From Prosthecobacter debontii (GTDB taxonomy: Bacteria > Verrucomicrobiota > Verrucomicrobiia > Verrucomicrobiales > Verrucomicrobiaceae), in assembly GCF_900167535.1 (NCBI RefSeq), contig NZ_FUYE01000020.1:47709-111708 (forward strand): a DNA stretch of 64,000 nucleotides. Reading direction: 5' to 3'. The notes beneath the pieces are model-generated. The model saw nothing but the letters and a program-made list of their open reading frames with translations. It was not told where the DNA came from and did no database searches. Positions 1-9,419 of this stretch are shown here, in pieces. Each line of letters opens with the position of its first letter. Position 1 is the stretch's first letter. Both the position numbers and the translations under genes were made by a program.

Positions 1-894
1 AGCTTCGCACTCCTGGCTTATGCCAGCGTTTGGCTGAAAGTGCATCGAGCGGCGGAGTTCTATGCAGCGCTATTGAACTGCCAGCCGATGGGTTTTTACT
101 CCAGCGCCACGTTGGTTCGTGATGCCAAGAAGCATGGCATGCGCTTTTTACCCGTGTGCGTCGCAGAGTCCGCCATGAAATGCACGGTCCTAACCGACAA
201 CACCATCCGACTCGGTCTCAACCAGTTGTGCGGTATCAGCCGAGGTTCGTTAGAGAATCTGCTCGTGCAGCGCCAGCATCAGCCCTGGCGGGATCTGGCC
301 GACCTACTCAGCCGCTGTCCGCTAAGCCGTGATGAACGGCGGGTGCTGGCTAAAGCTGGAGCATTGAACATCCTGGGGTATCACCGGCGCAGCGCTCTCT
401 GGGCGGCAGACGCACCGTTTCACGACGATTTGTTAGGCCCTTTGACAACGGTCCAGGAATCTCCGCTGGCACAGATGACTCCGATGGAGCGGCTGACGGC
501 AGATTATGACACCACCACCCTCACGGTGGGCGCACATCCCATGGGTATCGTCCGAGCTCAACTACGCACGGCTAAACGAGCGTCTGACCTGTCCAGTCTC
601 CGCCACGGTCAATGGGTGACCATCGTCGGTATGGTCATCTGCCGCCAGCGTCCTGGCACAGCTAACGGTCATTGCTTTATCAGTCTGGAGGATGAGACGG
701 GCATATCGAATGCGTTTGTCCGCTCTGAGCTTTTTGAGAAGAAGCGATTGGTGATTACTCAAGAGCCTTTTTTGAAGATCAATGGCTGGCTGCAAAGTCT
801 GGAAGGCGTGATCTCCGTCGTCGCCAAAAATATTCAGGCCTATCGCTATGATAATACCAAGCGAGTTTCTGTAAAATCCCATGACTTCGGCTAA
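1..894 (+). CDS. dnaE2: Error-prone DNA polymerase DnaE2 (ImuC), C-terminal part, 5' truncated by window edge
   Basis: The frame is open from base 1, so the gene starts before the window; about 297 C-terminal residues are visible. The first residues (SFALLAYASVWLKVHRAAEF, then NCQPMGFYS) match the C-terminal part of the polymerase domain of bacterial DNA polymerase III alpha-type enzymes, and the NCQPMGFYS-type segment is typical of the DnaE2/ImuC branch. A helix-hairpin-helix region (GISRG...DLLSRCPLS) and a C-terminal OB-fold (VTIVGMVICRQRP...FISLEDETG) follow, the usual order. DnaE2 performs mutagenic translesion synthesis in the SOS response together with ImuA and ImuB; neither partner is visible, but they would lie upstream. 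It converges on hemW with two bases between the stop codons. A normal DnaE1 is less likely given the short tail after the OB-fold. Confidence 0.88.
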   Translation, partial: SFALLAYASVWLKVHRAAEFYAALLNCQPMGFYSSATLVRDAKKHGMRFLPVCVAESAMKCTVLTDNTIRLGLNQLCGISRGSLENLLVQRQHQPWRDLADLLSRCPLSRDERRVLAKAGALNILGYHRRSALWAADAPFHDDLLGPLTTVQESPLAQMTPMERLTADYDTTTLTVGAHPMGIVRAQLRTAKRASDLSSLRHGQWVTIVGMVICRQRPGTANGHCFISLEDETGISNAFVRSELFEKKRLVITQEPFLKINGWLQSLEGVISVVAKNIQAYRYDNTKRVSVKSHDFG

Positions 895-896
895 CC

Positions 897-2000
897 TCAC
901 CCCATCAAGGCGACGGCAATGGAATCCACGAGCGGTTTACCCTCGCGAGTGAGGGTAATGAAGTGATCCTTCACCGAGAGCAGCCCTTCCTCCTCAAGGG
1001 TTCTGAGCATGCGCTGCTGCTCGGATTGAATAAGATTCACGGGCAGACCACGGCGTGTGCGTAACTCCAGACCAAATCGTTCGGTGCGACGGCGATCTGG
1101 AGTGAGTTCTTCCCCCGGCAAGGCGGTCCCCTGCCCGTTCTGAATCCGTGCGATGTAAACCCCCGTATCGGCCACATTTTGCCAACGCTTTTCATTCACC
1201 GTGGAATAAGCGCTGGGGCCTAAACCGAGGTATTCTTCACCTAACCAATAACTCTCGTTATGAATGGAGCGGAAGCCTTCCCGTGCATAATTGCTGATCT
1301 CGTAGTGTTGATAACCAGCCGACTCCAACTGATCCAGAGCGAGGTAGAAAAACTCCGCATCTCGCCCCTCATCCTCCTGATAACGACCGCTACGCAAGCG
1401 CTCGAAGAACTCCGTGTCTTCCTCATAGTTGAGGTTATAGGCGGAGATGTGATCGGGTTGGAGTGAAATGGTTTTTTCCACCGTGCCACGCCAAGCTTCT
1501 AGGCTCTGTCCAGGGATGGAAAACATCAGATCCAGGCTGACGCTATCGAACCCGGCACTGCGCAGCAGTTGATAGGTTTCCTCGGCATCCACTGGAGCAT
1601 GGTCGCGGCCAAGGGTTTTCAGGGTCGGTTCATCCCAGGCCTGAATGCCCAAGCTGATGCGTGTGATTCCCTTTTCACGCATCATGGCCGCTTTGGAAGC
1701 CGTGATGGTGCGCGGATTCACCTCACAGGTGAACTCGGTCACTTGGGAAAAATCCAGGGTCTGACGCAGCCCAGAGAGCAAACGCTCCAGATGCTTTTCA
1801 CTCAAGGCGGTAGGCGTGCCACCGCCCAGATAAGCCGTGCGCAAATCCAGAGATCGGGCGGCCTGCTCGCGATTCGCTTCCGCTACCACCGCCTCGACAA
1901 ACCCCGCCATGTCCGTGCTGCCATGCTGGTGCTTGTAAAAAGAGCAGTAGGGGCAGATGCGATGGCAAAAAGGGATATGGACGTAAAGGTGCTGAATCAC
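897..2000 (-). CDS. hemW: HemW-like radical SAM protein (coproporphyrinogen III oxidase-like)
   Basis: About 367 residues from the GTG at 2000, the usual HemW length. The N-terminus reads IQHLYVHIPFC and is followed by the radical-SAM cluster motif C-x3-C-x2-C (CHRICPYC), then the family segments YLGGGTPTAL, EVNPRTIT, RISLGIQAWD, SLDLMFSIPGQ and HYEISNYAR. HemW proteins are haem chaperones related to, but distinct from, the oxygen-independent coproporphyrinogen oxidase HemN; a true HemN is normally longer. The reading frame stays open back to 2177 and would overlap the upstream DUF1501 gene, but that extension has no resemblance to the family, so GTG 2000 (or GTG 2018) is the likely start; no clear ribosome site helps decide. 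It follows the DUF1501 gene by about 30-50 bases on the same strand. A haem-delivery function beside haem-binding exported proteins is suggestive but not proof of a link. Confidence 0.85.
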   Translation of the reverse strand: MIQHLYVHIPFCHRICPYCSFYKHQHGSTDMAGFVEAVVAEANREQAARSLDLRTAYLGGGTPTALSEKHLERLLSGLRQTLDFSQVTEFTCEVNPRTITASKAAMMREKGITRISLGIQAWDEPTLKTLGRDHAPVDAEETYQLLRSAGFDSVSLDLMFSIPGQSLEAWRGTVEKTISLQPDHISAYNLNYEEDTEFFERLRSGRYQEDEGRDAEFFYLALDQLESAGYQHYEISNYAREGFRSIHNESYWLGEEYLGLGPSAYSTVNEKRWQNVADTGVYIARIQNGQGTALPGEELTPDRRRTERFGLELRTRRGLPVNLIQSEQQRMLRTLEEEGLLSVKDHFITLTREGKPLVDSIAVALMG

Positions 2001-2049
2001 GGACCGATACCATGACACAAATCCGGCCGAACCGCGAGATGAAGTATGA

Positions 2050-3474
2050 TCAGCCCGTGATCTTCGTATAAGCGTGGCCTTCGTTCTGATCGATGCGCTC
2101 CGGACGTCCCTTTTGGTGGAAGACCAGTTGGGTGTGATCCACACCCAGCAGATGCAGGATGGTGGAATGGAGGTCATGCACGTGCAGGCGATCCTTCACC
2201 GCATAGAGGCCGAGTTCATCGGTCGCACCGATCACCTGACCACCTTTGACGCCACCACCTGCCATCCACATGGAGAATCCGGTGGGGTTATGGTCACGGC
2301 CACCGCCTTGTTCGCTCATCGGTGTGCGGCCGAATTCGCCGCCCCAGATGACGAGGGTTTCATCCAGCAAGCCCCGCTGTTTAAGGTCCGTGAGCAAGCC
2401 TGCGATCGGACGGTCCACAGAGCGGCAGAGGCGACCGTGATTTTCTTCGATCTTGCTGTGAGAGTCCCATTTGCTGCCCGCACCGCTATAAAGCTGCACA
2501 AAGCGGACGCCGTTTTCCACCAGACGACGAGCCAACAAACAGTTACGTCCATACACCGCCGTCTCTGGTTTATCCATGCCGTAGAGAGCTTTGATCGCGT
2601 CGCTTTCCTTGCTGAGATCCACGGCCACTGGCGCCTCGGCCTGCATCTTGTAAGCGAGCTCGTAGGAGCGAATGCGTGCATCCAGCTCCGTATTGTCAGT
2701 GCGGGTGCGATTGTAGTCCTGATTGAGCGCAGCCAGCAGGTCCAGTTTCTCACGCTGCTGAGTCGCGCTGTAGCCTTTAGGATTGTCCAGATACTTGATC
2801 GGCACTCCATCGGAGCTGAACTCCACGCCCTGATAGACCGCAGGCATGAAGCCACTGCCCCAGTTGCGCACGCCATTCACGACGGTGCCTTCACTGTCCT
2901 TGATGACCACAAAGCCGGGCAGATTGTGGTTTTCCGTGCCCAGACCGTAATTCACCCAGGCCCCCAGAGAGGGACGCCCCCCGAAGATGCTGCCGGTATT
3001 CATCTGACAGACCCCGCCTGCGTGGTTGATGCCATCAGAGGCGCAGGAGTTGATCACGGCGAGGTCATCGGCATGCTCCGCCACGTTTTCAAACCAATCG
3101 GAGATAAGCAATCCGCTCTGCCCATAACGCTTCCAAGTGCGCTTACACTCCAAAAGCGGTGCCCCACTTTCTCCCATGGCCAGCACGGGTTCCTTGAAGC
3201 TCGGCGGGAGCTTTTGCCCTGCCAGCTTATTGAGCAACGGTTTGTGATCGAAAGTGTCCAGATGGCTGGGACCGCCTTCCATGAAGCAGAAAATGACGTT
3301 CTTGGCTTTCCCCAAACGCTGCGGCAACTGCTTCAGCACGGGATTGCTCGCACTGGGAGCCCCGAGCACGGGTTCCTTCATCAGTGCCGCCAGAGCGACA
3401 GCTCCAAACCCGCAGCCAGCACGGCTGAGGAAATCACGACGGGTCGTCAGGATATCGTAGTTATGACAAGGCAT
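2050..3474 (-). CDS. DUF1501 family exported protein (alkaline phosphatase/sulfatase-like fold)
   Basis: About 474 residues from ATG 3474. The N-terminus carries a twin-arginine type signal (TRRDFLSRAGCGFGAVAL), pointing to export of a folded protein. Family segments visible: NVIFCFMEGGPSHLDTFDHK near the start of the mature protein, INHAGG, CLLARRLVENGVRFVQLY, LVIWGGEFGRTP and GRDHNPTGFSMWMAGGG, the last two resembling the metal-site blocks of alkaline-phosphatase/sulfatase superfamily enzymes. DUF1501 proteins are abundant in Planctomycetes and Verrucomicrobiota, nearly always next to DUF1549/DUF1553 cytochrome proteins as here; their substrate is unknown to me. An in-frame TTG at 3498 would give an overlap with the upstream stop codon at 3495; I prefer the ATG, which places the Arg pair about ten residues in. 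Confidence 0.87.
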   Translation of the reverse strand: MPCHNYDILTTRRDFLSRAGCGFGAVALAALMKEPVLGAPSASNPVLKQLPQRLGKAKNVIFCFMEGGPSHLDTFDHKPLLNKLAGQKLPPSFKEPVLAMGESGAPLLECKRTWKRYGQSGLLISDWFENVAEHADDLAVINSCASDGINHAGGVCQMNTGSIFGGRPSLGAWVNYGLGTENHNLPGFVVIKDSEGTVVNGVRNWGSGFMPAVYQGVEFSSDGVPIKYLDNPKGYSATQQREKLDLLAALNQDYNRTRTDNTELDARIRSYELAYKMQAEAPVAVDLSKESDAIKALYGMDKPETAVYGRNCLLARRLVENGVRFVQLYSGAGSKWDSHSKIEENHGRLCRSVDRPIAGLLTDLKQRGLLDETLVIWGGEFGRTPMSEQGGGRDHNPTGFSMWMAGGGVKGGQVIGATDELGLYAVKDRLHVHDLHSTILHLLGVDHTQLVFHQKGRPERIDQNEGHAYTKITG

Positions 3475-3494
3475 GGCATTCTGGGGGTTGGAGA

Positions 3495-6400
3495 TCAATG
3501 CAGGTAGAAAAACTCGTTGGCGTTCAGCAAGACATGGCAGAGGTCGGCCAAAGCACGCTTGTAGGGGTCCACCATTTCGGCCATCGTTTGTTCAGCACTG
3601 GACCAGGCCAAGTTAGCGGCAAGGGGTTCACGAACATTCCAACTCACTAAAGACTCACCTGCCCAACGGGTGGGATCAGAGGTCAGTTTCTCATCAGGTT
3701 GGATGCCACGAACGACGCGAGCCGCTTCGATGATTCCATCCCACTGATGCGGCACCGCGCGACGATGAACACCGCCGATGACCAGCGATGAAGCTCCTTT
3801 GCTCAAGCCACTGCGGACGCTGTGCTGTGCGACCGAAGTCAGCATCGGTGCATTTGGCTTGTCCACCTGCTGCATCTGGAAAGTGACCGTATGAGCGCTG
3901 CAAGAAACTTTGACCGCTATGTGATAACTGACCCCCAGTTCCAAACGAAGATCTGAAGCCACAGGTTCATAGGCGATGTTGCGATTTTCATCTTCGCCCA
4001 CGAGTTGGATCAATAAGTTGCGGGGTTTGAAGCGGGACTTCTCACCCGTGACGCCCAAGCTCCAGCCAAAGGCTTCTTCATTATCCTTTCCGTTATTCCA
4101 ACGAGAGGCAATGGTGCGCACGGAGGCAGCCGTATCCACGCTATCCAGCTTCACAATCGCTTCGATCGTGAATTCATCGCCTTCCTTTTCATCGGAGGTG
4201 GAGACGAGACGTTCATGAGGTGTGTTTTCTTTGAAGCGGCTCGCAGCTTGCACTTCATCGCTACTCATAGCCAGCGGGCCACTTTCATTGGCGGGTTCTT
4301 CCGCCTTGGTTTGCCGTGCGATAAACTCTTCCGCCATGGCACGCTCCTTCTTTGTGGGCAGGCGCCCCAGGGCATACTCCCAGACATCATCCAGAGACGA
4401 GACCCGAGCGGCCATCTTCTGAGCCCGTGTCAGCGTCCAGTCACCATTCAGCAGCAGCAGCGCTTGCGTCGGTGTCGTGGTGCTTTGCCGTTCTGAGGTG
4501 CTGGCAAAACCTGCGGGTGCATCCAGGCTACGCAAAAGCTCATTCTGACTGTTACGCTTCTTGATCGTGTAAATGGAGCGGCGGGTGCCATTCCCATCGG
4601 TGGAAGGGCCGCCGGACGTGAGATCCAGCTCGCCGCTGGTCGCCAGCATGGCGTCACGAATCTGCTCCGCATCAAGGCGACGAGGATTGAAGCGCCACAG
4701 GTATTTGTTGGCCGGATCAATCTTAGCCGCAATGTCGGGGACTTCACGATGAGCCGTCTGGCGATAGGTCGCTGACAAGAGAATCTCACGATGCAGCTTT
4801 TTCAGGCTCCACCCACCTGCCAGGAAACGCTGGGTGAGGTAGTCCAGCAATTCAGGGTGAGACGGCGGTTGGCCCAGCTTGCCGAAATCATTGGGGGTTT
4901 CGACAATGCCTTTGCCAAAGAGATAGTGCCACACGCGATTCGTGATCACCCGAGTCGTAAGCTGATTTTCTGGACGTGTGATCCAGGCCGCCAACGTGCT
5001 ACGACGGCCGGTGGAGTTCGGCAGCGCTTGGATCTCAGGGTCCTTCGGCTCCAACAAGGTCAGGAATCCAGGAGCGATATCCGTTTCTCCCTTGCGCGTT
5101 TTCAGAGGATTTGGCGGCGCTTTGGCCGTGGCATCCGTGGCCACGAAGGCCTTAACCAAGGGCTGAGGTTTAAGGTGATCAAACTTCTTCAGTTCTTCGA
5201 TGAGAGCCAAATACTTCTCCTTGTCCTCAGGCTTTTTAATGGTCTTCAGCGCATCAAAACGCTCCCGCTCATAAGCCATCTGGCGCTCGCAGAAGTAGGA
5301 GAACTGCCAATCGGATGGCTCGCGCTCTTCAGGCTTCTTATCCACCATGGCGCGGATGTCGTCTTTAAACCGGCCATAGGCGGTCTTGATCTTGTTTTGG
5401 ATCATCGGCTCGATGATGGCATCGATCTGCGATTGGATGTGTGCCGTCGCTGCTTTGTAAGCCGCCTCCGCCTTGGCATACTCCGCCTTTTCCTCATCGG
5501 TGGCCAGATCCATATCATCCCGCCAGCGCACAGGCGTGAAGAAGGCGCGCAGACGATAGTAGTCCTTTTGCAGGATGGGGTCGAACTTATGATCGTGACA
5601 CTTGGCGCAGCCAAAGCTAAGCCCGAGGAAAAGCTCGCCTGCATTATCCGTCATGTCCGTGAGGATCACCTCATACTGCCCCCGGGCATCACGCTGATTG
5701 TATTCGTAGATGGGATTGCGCAGGTAGGAAGTCGCCACCAGCACATTCGGGTCCTTCGGAGCGATCTCATCGCCAGCCAACTGCTCGCGCACGAATTGAT
5801 CAAAGGGTTTGTCCTCGTTCAGGCTCTTGATGACGTAGTCACGGTAAGGCCAGGCCGCAGGGCGGAAGGCATCCTGGTTGTAGCCATCGCTCTCCGCATA
5901 CCGCGTGAGGTCCAGCCAATGCTGAGCCCAGCGCTCACCATAGCGTGGGCTGGCTAAAAGTTCATCCACCAGCTTTTCATAGGCCTTAGGGTCCTTGCTG
6001 TTCACGAAGGATTCCACCTGCTCCTTCGTCGGCGGCAGCCCATGAAGGCTGAAGTAGAGACGGCGCAGCAGTTCATGACGGTCGGCTTCAGGCGCGGGAG
6101 TCAAACCCAACTCCTGATGCTTCTTGGCGACGAAACGATCGATGTCATTGCGCCCCCAGGTGCTCTTGATTTCCGGCGGGGTCGGATTGCTCACGGGCTG
6201 GAAAGCCCAGTATTTCCGCTCTTCCTCGGTGAACCCAAATTCATCCTTCTTACTGACGGCCACTTTAGCCGTTTCGGTTTCCGGCCAAGGTGCCCCCAGC
6301 TTGACCCATTTCTCCAGGACCTGAATCTCCTTCTGGGGGAGTTTTTCTTTCGGCGGCATGGCCAAGTCTTCATCCTGGTAACGCACGGCGGAGATCACCA

Positions 6401-6644
6401 AAGACTTGTCCACATGACCTGGAATGAGTGCAGGACCGGAATCCCCTCCTTGGGTGATGTAGGCCAGATTGTCCATGCGCAGCCCACCCTTCTGCTTCTC
6501 CTCCGCATGGCAGGAATAGCAGCGATTGGCCAAAACGGGACGAACTTCGTTTTCAAAGAACTTCATCACCTCGGGCTCCAAAGCGGAAGCCTGGGTGGCG
6601 ATAGCCAGGGTAAAAACGGGTAAAACTGAACGCGACAGGAACAT
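3495..6644 (-). CDS. Exported PSCyt1-DUF1549-DUF1553 cytochrome-type protein with an inserted LamG domain
   Basis: 1049 residues from ATG 6644, which is followed directly by a signal peptide (residues 1-22, ending QASA). A PSCyt1 haem motif CYSCH lies at residues 42-46, followed by the usual GGLRMDN and GGDSGPALIPG blocks. DUF1549 (PSCyt2) covers roughly 165-375 with RWAQHWLDLTRYAESDGYN and a second haem motif CAKCH at 347-351. DUF1553 (PSD1) starts near 570 (TTRVITNRVWHYLFGKGIV...). About 165 residues resembling a concanavalin/LamG fold (817-982) are inserted just before the final DUF1553 block that ends in LLNANEFFYLH. These proteins are thought to be exported haem proteins of unknown reaction. 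It is followed at once by its DUF1501 partner. The alternative upstream TTG/ATG starts would bury the signal peptide, so ATG 6644 is chosen. Confidence 0.87.
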   Translation of the reverse strand: MFLSRSVLPVFTLAIATQASALEPEVMKFFENEVRPVLANRCYSCHAEEKQKGGLRMDNLAYITQGGDSGPALIPGHVDKSLVISAVRYQDEDLAMPPKEKLPQKEIQVLEKWVKLGAPWPETETAKVAVSKKDEFGFTEEERKYWAFQPVSNPTPPEIKSTWGRNDIDRFVAKKHQELGLTPAPEADRHELLRRLYFSLHGLPPTKEQVESFVNSKDPKAYEKLVDELLASPRYGERWAQHWLDLTRYAESDGYNQDAFRPAAWPYRDYVIKSLNEDKPFDQFVREQLAGDEIAPKDPNVLVATSYLRNPIYEYNQRDARGQYEVILTDMTDNAGELFLGLSFGCAKCHDHKFDPILQKDYYRLRAFFTPVRWRDDMDLATDEEKAEYAKAEAAYKAATAHIQSQIDAIIEPMIQNKIKTAYGRFKDDIRAMVDKKPEEREPSDWQFSYFCERQMAYERERFDALKTIKKPEDKEKYLALIEELKKFDHLKPQPLVKAFVATDATAKAPPNPLKTRKGETDIAPGFLTLLEPKDPEIQALPNSTGRRSTLAAWITRPENQLTTRVITNRVWHYLFGKGIVETPNDFGKLGQPPSHPELLDYLTQRFLAGGWSLKKLHREILLSATYRQTAHREVPDIAAKIDPANKYLWRFNPRRLDAEQIRDAMLATSGELDLTSGGPSTDGNGTRRSIYTIKKRNSQNELLRSLDAPAGFASTSERQSTTTPTQALLLLNGDWTLTRAQKMAARVSSLDDVWEYALGRLPTKKERAMAEEFIARQTKAEEPANESGPLAMSSDEVQAASRFKENTPHERLVSTSDEKEGDEFTIEAIVKLDSVDTAASVRTIASRWNNGKDNEEAFGWSLGVTGEKSRFKPRNLLIQLVGEDENRNIAYEPVASDLRLELGVSYHIAVKVSCSAHTVTFQMQQVDKPNAPMLTSVAQHSVRSGLSKGASSLVIGGVHRRAVPHQWDGIIEAARVVRGIQPDEKLTSDPTRWAGESLVSWNVREPLAANLAWSSAEQTMAEMVDPYKRALADLCHVLLNANEFFYLH

Positions 6645-6807
6645 GATGCCTTTATAAGGCGATCCAGCCGGACTTTTTGACAAAAAAATTCGATTAAAGG
6701 CTGCTTTCCTAACGAAGAGGGTGCCGATTCCCCTCTTAGCCCGTGGCTTTCACCCTCGTTTGCGGATCTCTCGTCCGGCCTTGTCCATGCTAGCCCAGCC
6801 AAACAAA

Positions 6808-6840
6808 TCGGGCCTTCACGCTTAACGCATGAAGGCCCGA
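6808..6840 (-). terminator. Intrinsic terminator downstream of rho
   Basis: Perfect 11-bp inverted repeat (6808-6818 with 6830-6840, arm TCGGGCCTTCA) around an 11-base loop. Read on the minus strand it is followed by TTTGTTTGG, a fair U-rich tail, and lies 30 bases beyond the rho stop codon. On the plus strand no T-tract follows, so it most likely ends the yebC-rho transcript. Confidence 0.8.
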
Positions 6841-6870
6841 TCTAAATCACTTCAAAAGGATAAGGGTCAC

Positions 6871-8652
6871 CTAACAAGCAACGCCTTTGCTCGGCAGATC
6901 CACCAGCATCTGAGCATTGCTCGGATAACGCTCCATGAGGGTCAGCACACGCTGAATCGCATCGATCGGTTTATGACCGGCGAGTCCACGGCGGAGCATG
7001 TGAATCTTATCCAACTGGAAAGGCTGGAGAAGAAGCTCCTCACGACGAGTGCCGGACTTGAAGATGTTCACGGCGGGATAGTAGAACTGCTCAGCGATCT
7101 TACGATCCAACACGAGTTCCATATTTCCGGTGCCTTTGAACTCCTGGAAGATGAGGTCATCCATGCGGCTGCCAGTTTCCACAAGAGCCGTGGCTAACAC
7201 AGTCAGACTGCCGGCCTGACGAGTGTTACGAGCCGCCGCGAAAAGGCGGCGAGGGATCTCCATGGCACCCACGCCCATACCACCGCTCATGGTCGCACCA
7301 CCTTGTTTGGCATTGTTAAAGGCACGTGCCAGACGAGTGATGGAATCCATCAGCATGAACACATGCTCTCCACACTCCACCAAGCGCTTGGCACGCTCCA
7401 CGGCAAAGGTAGCAATGCGAGTGTGGCTCTTGATGTCCTGATCGTTCGAGCTGGCGTAGATTTCAGCCTTCGGCAGGATGCGCTTGAACTCCGTCACTTC
7501 TTCAGGCCGCTCATCCACCAGCAGGATCATCAGATGCATGTTAGGATGGTTGGCCACCACAGCTTCGGCGATGTGCTGAAGCATGGTGGTTTTACCCGCA
7601 CGCGGAGGAGCCACAATGAGTCCACGTTGGCCGCGCCCCACCGGCGTGAACATATCGATCACACGCGTGGTTAGGCGGTCCTTCACGGTTTCCAGCTGAA
7701 TCTTCTTGTTGGGGTTGATGGCTTTCAACTCTTCGAAGAGAGGCAAGTCACGCATCGCCTCAGGCGCACGTGCATTGACTTCAGCCACGCTGGTGACCTG
7801 AGGGCCGCGCGGGCCTTTTTGTGCCACCCCTTTGATCTGCATCCCCTCCCGCAGACCATACTGACGGATAAAATCCGCTGAGATGAATGGATCATTCGGA
7901 TGCTGAGCATACATCCGCTCACGCTGACGCAGGAATCCATACCCTTTCGGTGTCAATTCGAGCACGCCATCGGCGGGTTCAGGGGGGCCCATCGGCACTT
8001 CTGGAGCACGTGTGCGATCATCGTCGCCAGGTTGGCTGCTGGATTGACCACCGTTGGCTGCGGATGCCGCCTGCTGACGGGCCAATTTCTCCTGGCGGAA
8101 GCGCTCACGACGTTCCTTCCAACGCTCAAATTTAGACTTCCGGCGTTCAGGCGGAGCAGGAGCTTCCGACGTAGGGGCTGGAGCAGGAGCCGATACAGGC
8201 TCATTCTCAGGCGCAGGTGGCGGGACAGGAGTCGCTTCAGCAATGATGGGCAGAGGCTCCTCAACAGGTGCGGCAGCGGGTGCGCTTTCGGCAACTGGGG
8301 CTTGAGTCGCCGTCACTTCCGAAGGAGCTGACGGAGCAGAACTCTGTTCCGTCTGTTGCATCTGCGCCAGCATCTCCGCAGCCTTTTTCGAGACGGCTGA
8401 TTTGCGTGGAGCCCGAGGCTTTTTCGCTTCAGCAGCTTGGACTGCAGGAGCTTCAGCGACGACGGCTTCAGGCTGGATTTCAGGCGCTTCGTCAGGCTTG
8501 GCTTTAGCCGCTTTTTTCGCCGGCGCTTTCTTAGCGGCGGTCTTTTTCGTTGCAGCTTTTTTTGCCGCAGCCTTTTTGGCTGGAGCCTTCTTGGCAGCCT
8601 TCACAGGCTTATCATCCGAAGTTGGCAGATCGAGCAGGAGTTCGTCACTCAT
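6871..8652 (-). CDS. rho: Transcription termination factor Rho with long H1-like N-terminal extension
   Basis: 593 residues, against about 420 for E. coli Rho. Residues about 20-50 are built from [16 protein letters not shown] units, and 55-170 are Ala/Pro/Glu-rich and low-complexity; a basic stretch ([14 protein letters not shown]) precedes the core. The conserved core begins near 228 with the RNA-binding segment [15 protein letters not shown], then Walker [10 protein letters not shown] (348-356), Walker B region [10 protein letters not shown] (431-440), and FKGTGNMEL near 506. Rho is the hexameric ATP-driven RNA translocase that ends untranslated transcripts. Long insertions in the Rho N-terminus are known in high-GC Gram-positives and some other phyla; the H1-like composition is the odd point here, shared with the unrelated small gene at 53140-53436. 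It follows yebC by 17 bases and is probably cotranscribed with it. Confidence 0.97.
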   Translation of the reverse strand: MSDELLLDLPTSDDKPVKAAKKAPAKKAAAKKAATKKTAAKKAPAKKAAKAKPDEAPEIQPEAVVAEAPAVQAAEAKKPRAPRKSAVSKKAAEMLAQMQQTEQSSAPSAPSEVTATQAPVAESAPAAAPVEEPLPIIAEATPVPPPAPENEPVSAPAPAPTSEAPAPPERRKSKFERWKERRERFRQEKLARQQAASAANGGQSSSQPGDDDRTRAPEVPMGPPEPADGVLELTPKGYGFLRQRERMYAQHPNDPFISADFIRQYGLREGMQIKGVAQKGPRGPQVTSVAEVNARAPEAMRDLPLFEELKAINPNKKIQLETVKDRLTTRVIDMFTPVGRGQRGLIVAPPRAGKTTMLQHIAEAVVANHPNMHLMILLVDERPEEVTEFKRILPKAEIYASSNDQDIKSHTRIATFAVERAKRLVECGEHVFMLMDSITRLARAFNNAKQGGATMSGGMGVGAMEIPRRLFAAARNTRQAGSLTVLATALVETGSRMDDLIFQEFKGTGNMELVLDRKIAEQFYYPAVNIFKSGTRREELLLQPFQLDKIHMLRRGLAGHKPIDAIQRVLTLMERYPSNAQMLVDLPSKGVAC

Positions 8653-8669
8653 GATGGTTTCAAAAATGG

Positions 8670-9419
8670 TTAGGACAGTTCATCGGCGATCTCGTCCGCG
8701 ATTTCGAAGTTCGCGTGGACGTTTTGCGTATCGTCGTAGTCATCGAGGATGTCGTAGAGCTTGATCAAGGCACGCCCGATCTCGACATCAGTGATGGTCA
8801 CTGTGGTGCTGGGTTGATAAATCAGTTTCTGAGATTTGGTCGTCAGCCCCTTCTCACGCAGGGCGGATGCCACCTGAAAAGTTTGTTCGGAGGCGGTGTA
8901 AAAAATCCACTCATCATCTCCGTCCTGGACGTCGTCCGCACCTGCTTCCAGGGCGATTTCGGTGGCTTCGTCTTCACTCATGCTGCCCTTGTCCACGCGA
9001 ATTTCGCCACGCCGTGTGAAAAGGTAGGCCACACTGCCTGCATCAGCAAACGTGCCGCCGTTTTTACCGAAAAGCACCCGCAGGTCATTGGCGGCGCGGT
9101 TTCGGTTATCCGTCACCACTTCCACCATCATGGCCACACCGCCGGGGCCATAGCCTTCATAGGTGATCTCTTCAATCGCCGCACCTTCCAACTCTCCTGC
9201 GCCTTTCTTGATGGCGCGCTCGATGTTGTCATTCGGCACATTTGCAGCACGCGCAGCCAGGATGGCCGAGCGGAGGCGAGCGTTGAGATCGGGGTTGGAG
9301 CCACCGTTCTTCGCGGCGACGGTGAGTTCTTTGGAAAGCTTGCTGAAGACCTTGCCACGCTTCACGTCCACCACGGCCTTGATGTGCTTGACCTTGGACC
9401 ACTTGTTATGTCCTGCCAT
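8670..9419 (-). CDS. yebC: YebC/PmpR (TACO1) family protein
   Basis: 249 residues from ATG 9419, starting MAGHNKWSKVKHIK, the invariant opening of the family; the longer upstream frame (to 9623) is unlike any YebC and is rejected. Further hallmarks are LTVAAKNGG, NDNIERAIKKG, YEGYGPGGVA and an acidic C-terminal half. The family was described as a DNA-binding regulator, and more recent work assigns YebC/TACO1 members to relief of ribosome stalling on difficult peptides; which applies here cannot be read from sequence. It is the first gene of a yebC-rho pair and is divergent from nadE. Confidence 0.95.
   Translation of the reverse strand: MAGHNKWSKVKHIKAVVDVKRGKVFSKLSKELTVAAKNGGSNPDLNARLRSAILAARAANVPNDNIERAIKKGAGELEGAAIEEITYEGYGPGGVAMMVEVVTDNRNRAANDLRVLFGKNGGTFADAGSVAYLFTRRGEIRVDKGSMSEDEATEIALEAGADDVQDGDDEWIFYTASEQTFQVASALREKGLTTKSQKLIYQPSTTVTITDVEIGRALIKLYDILDDYDDTQNVHANFEIADEIADELS

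Noticed and set aside
2001..2177. N-terminal extension of hemW to 2177
   Set aside because: It lies mostly inside the upstream DUF1501 gene and does not resemble the family, which begins right before LYVHIPFC.
2074..3507. 477-codon open frame antisense to a DUF1501 gene
   Set aside because: It mirrors a clearly conserved protein on the minus strand; the translation has no domain, signal or repeat of its own.
6808..6840. Possible riboswitch or leader for the cytochrome gene starting at 6644
   Set aside because: The perfect stem with U-rich tail on the minus strand, 30 bases past rho, is best read as the rho terminator.
8510..8600. Repeat array in the Rho gene resembling a CRISPR or minisatellite
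   Set aside because: The repetition follows from Lys/Ala/Pro codons in the protein tail; units are short and irregular, without spacers.
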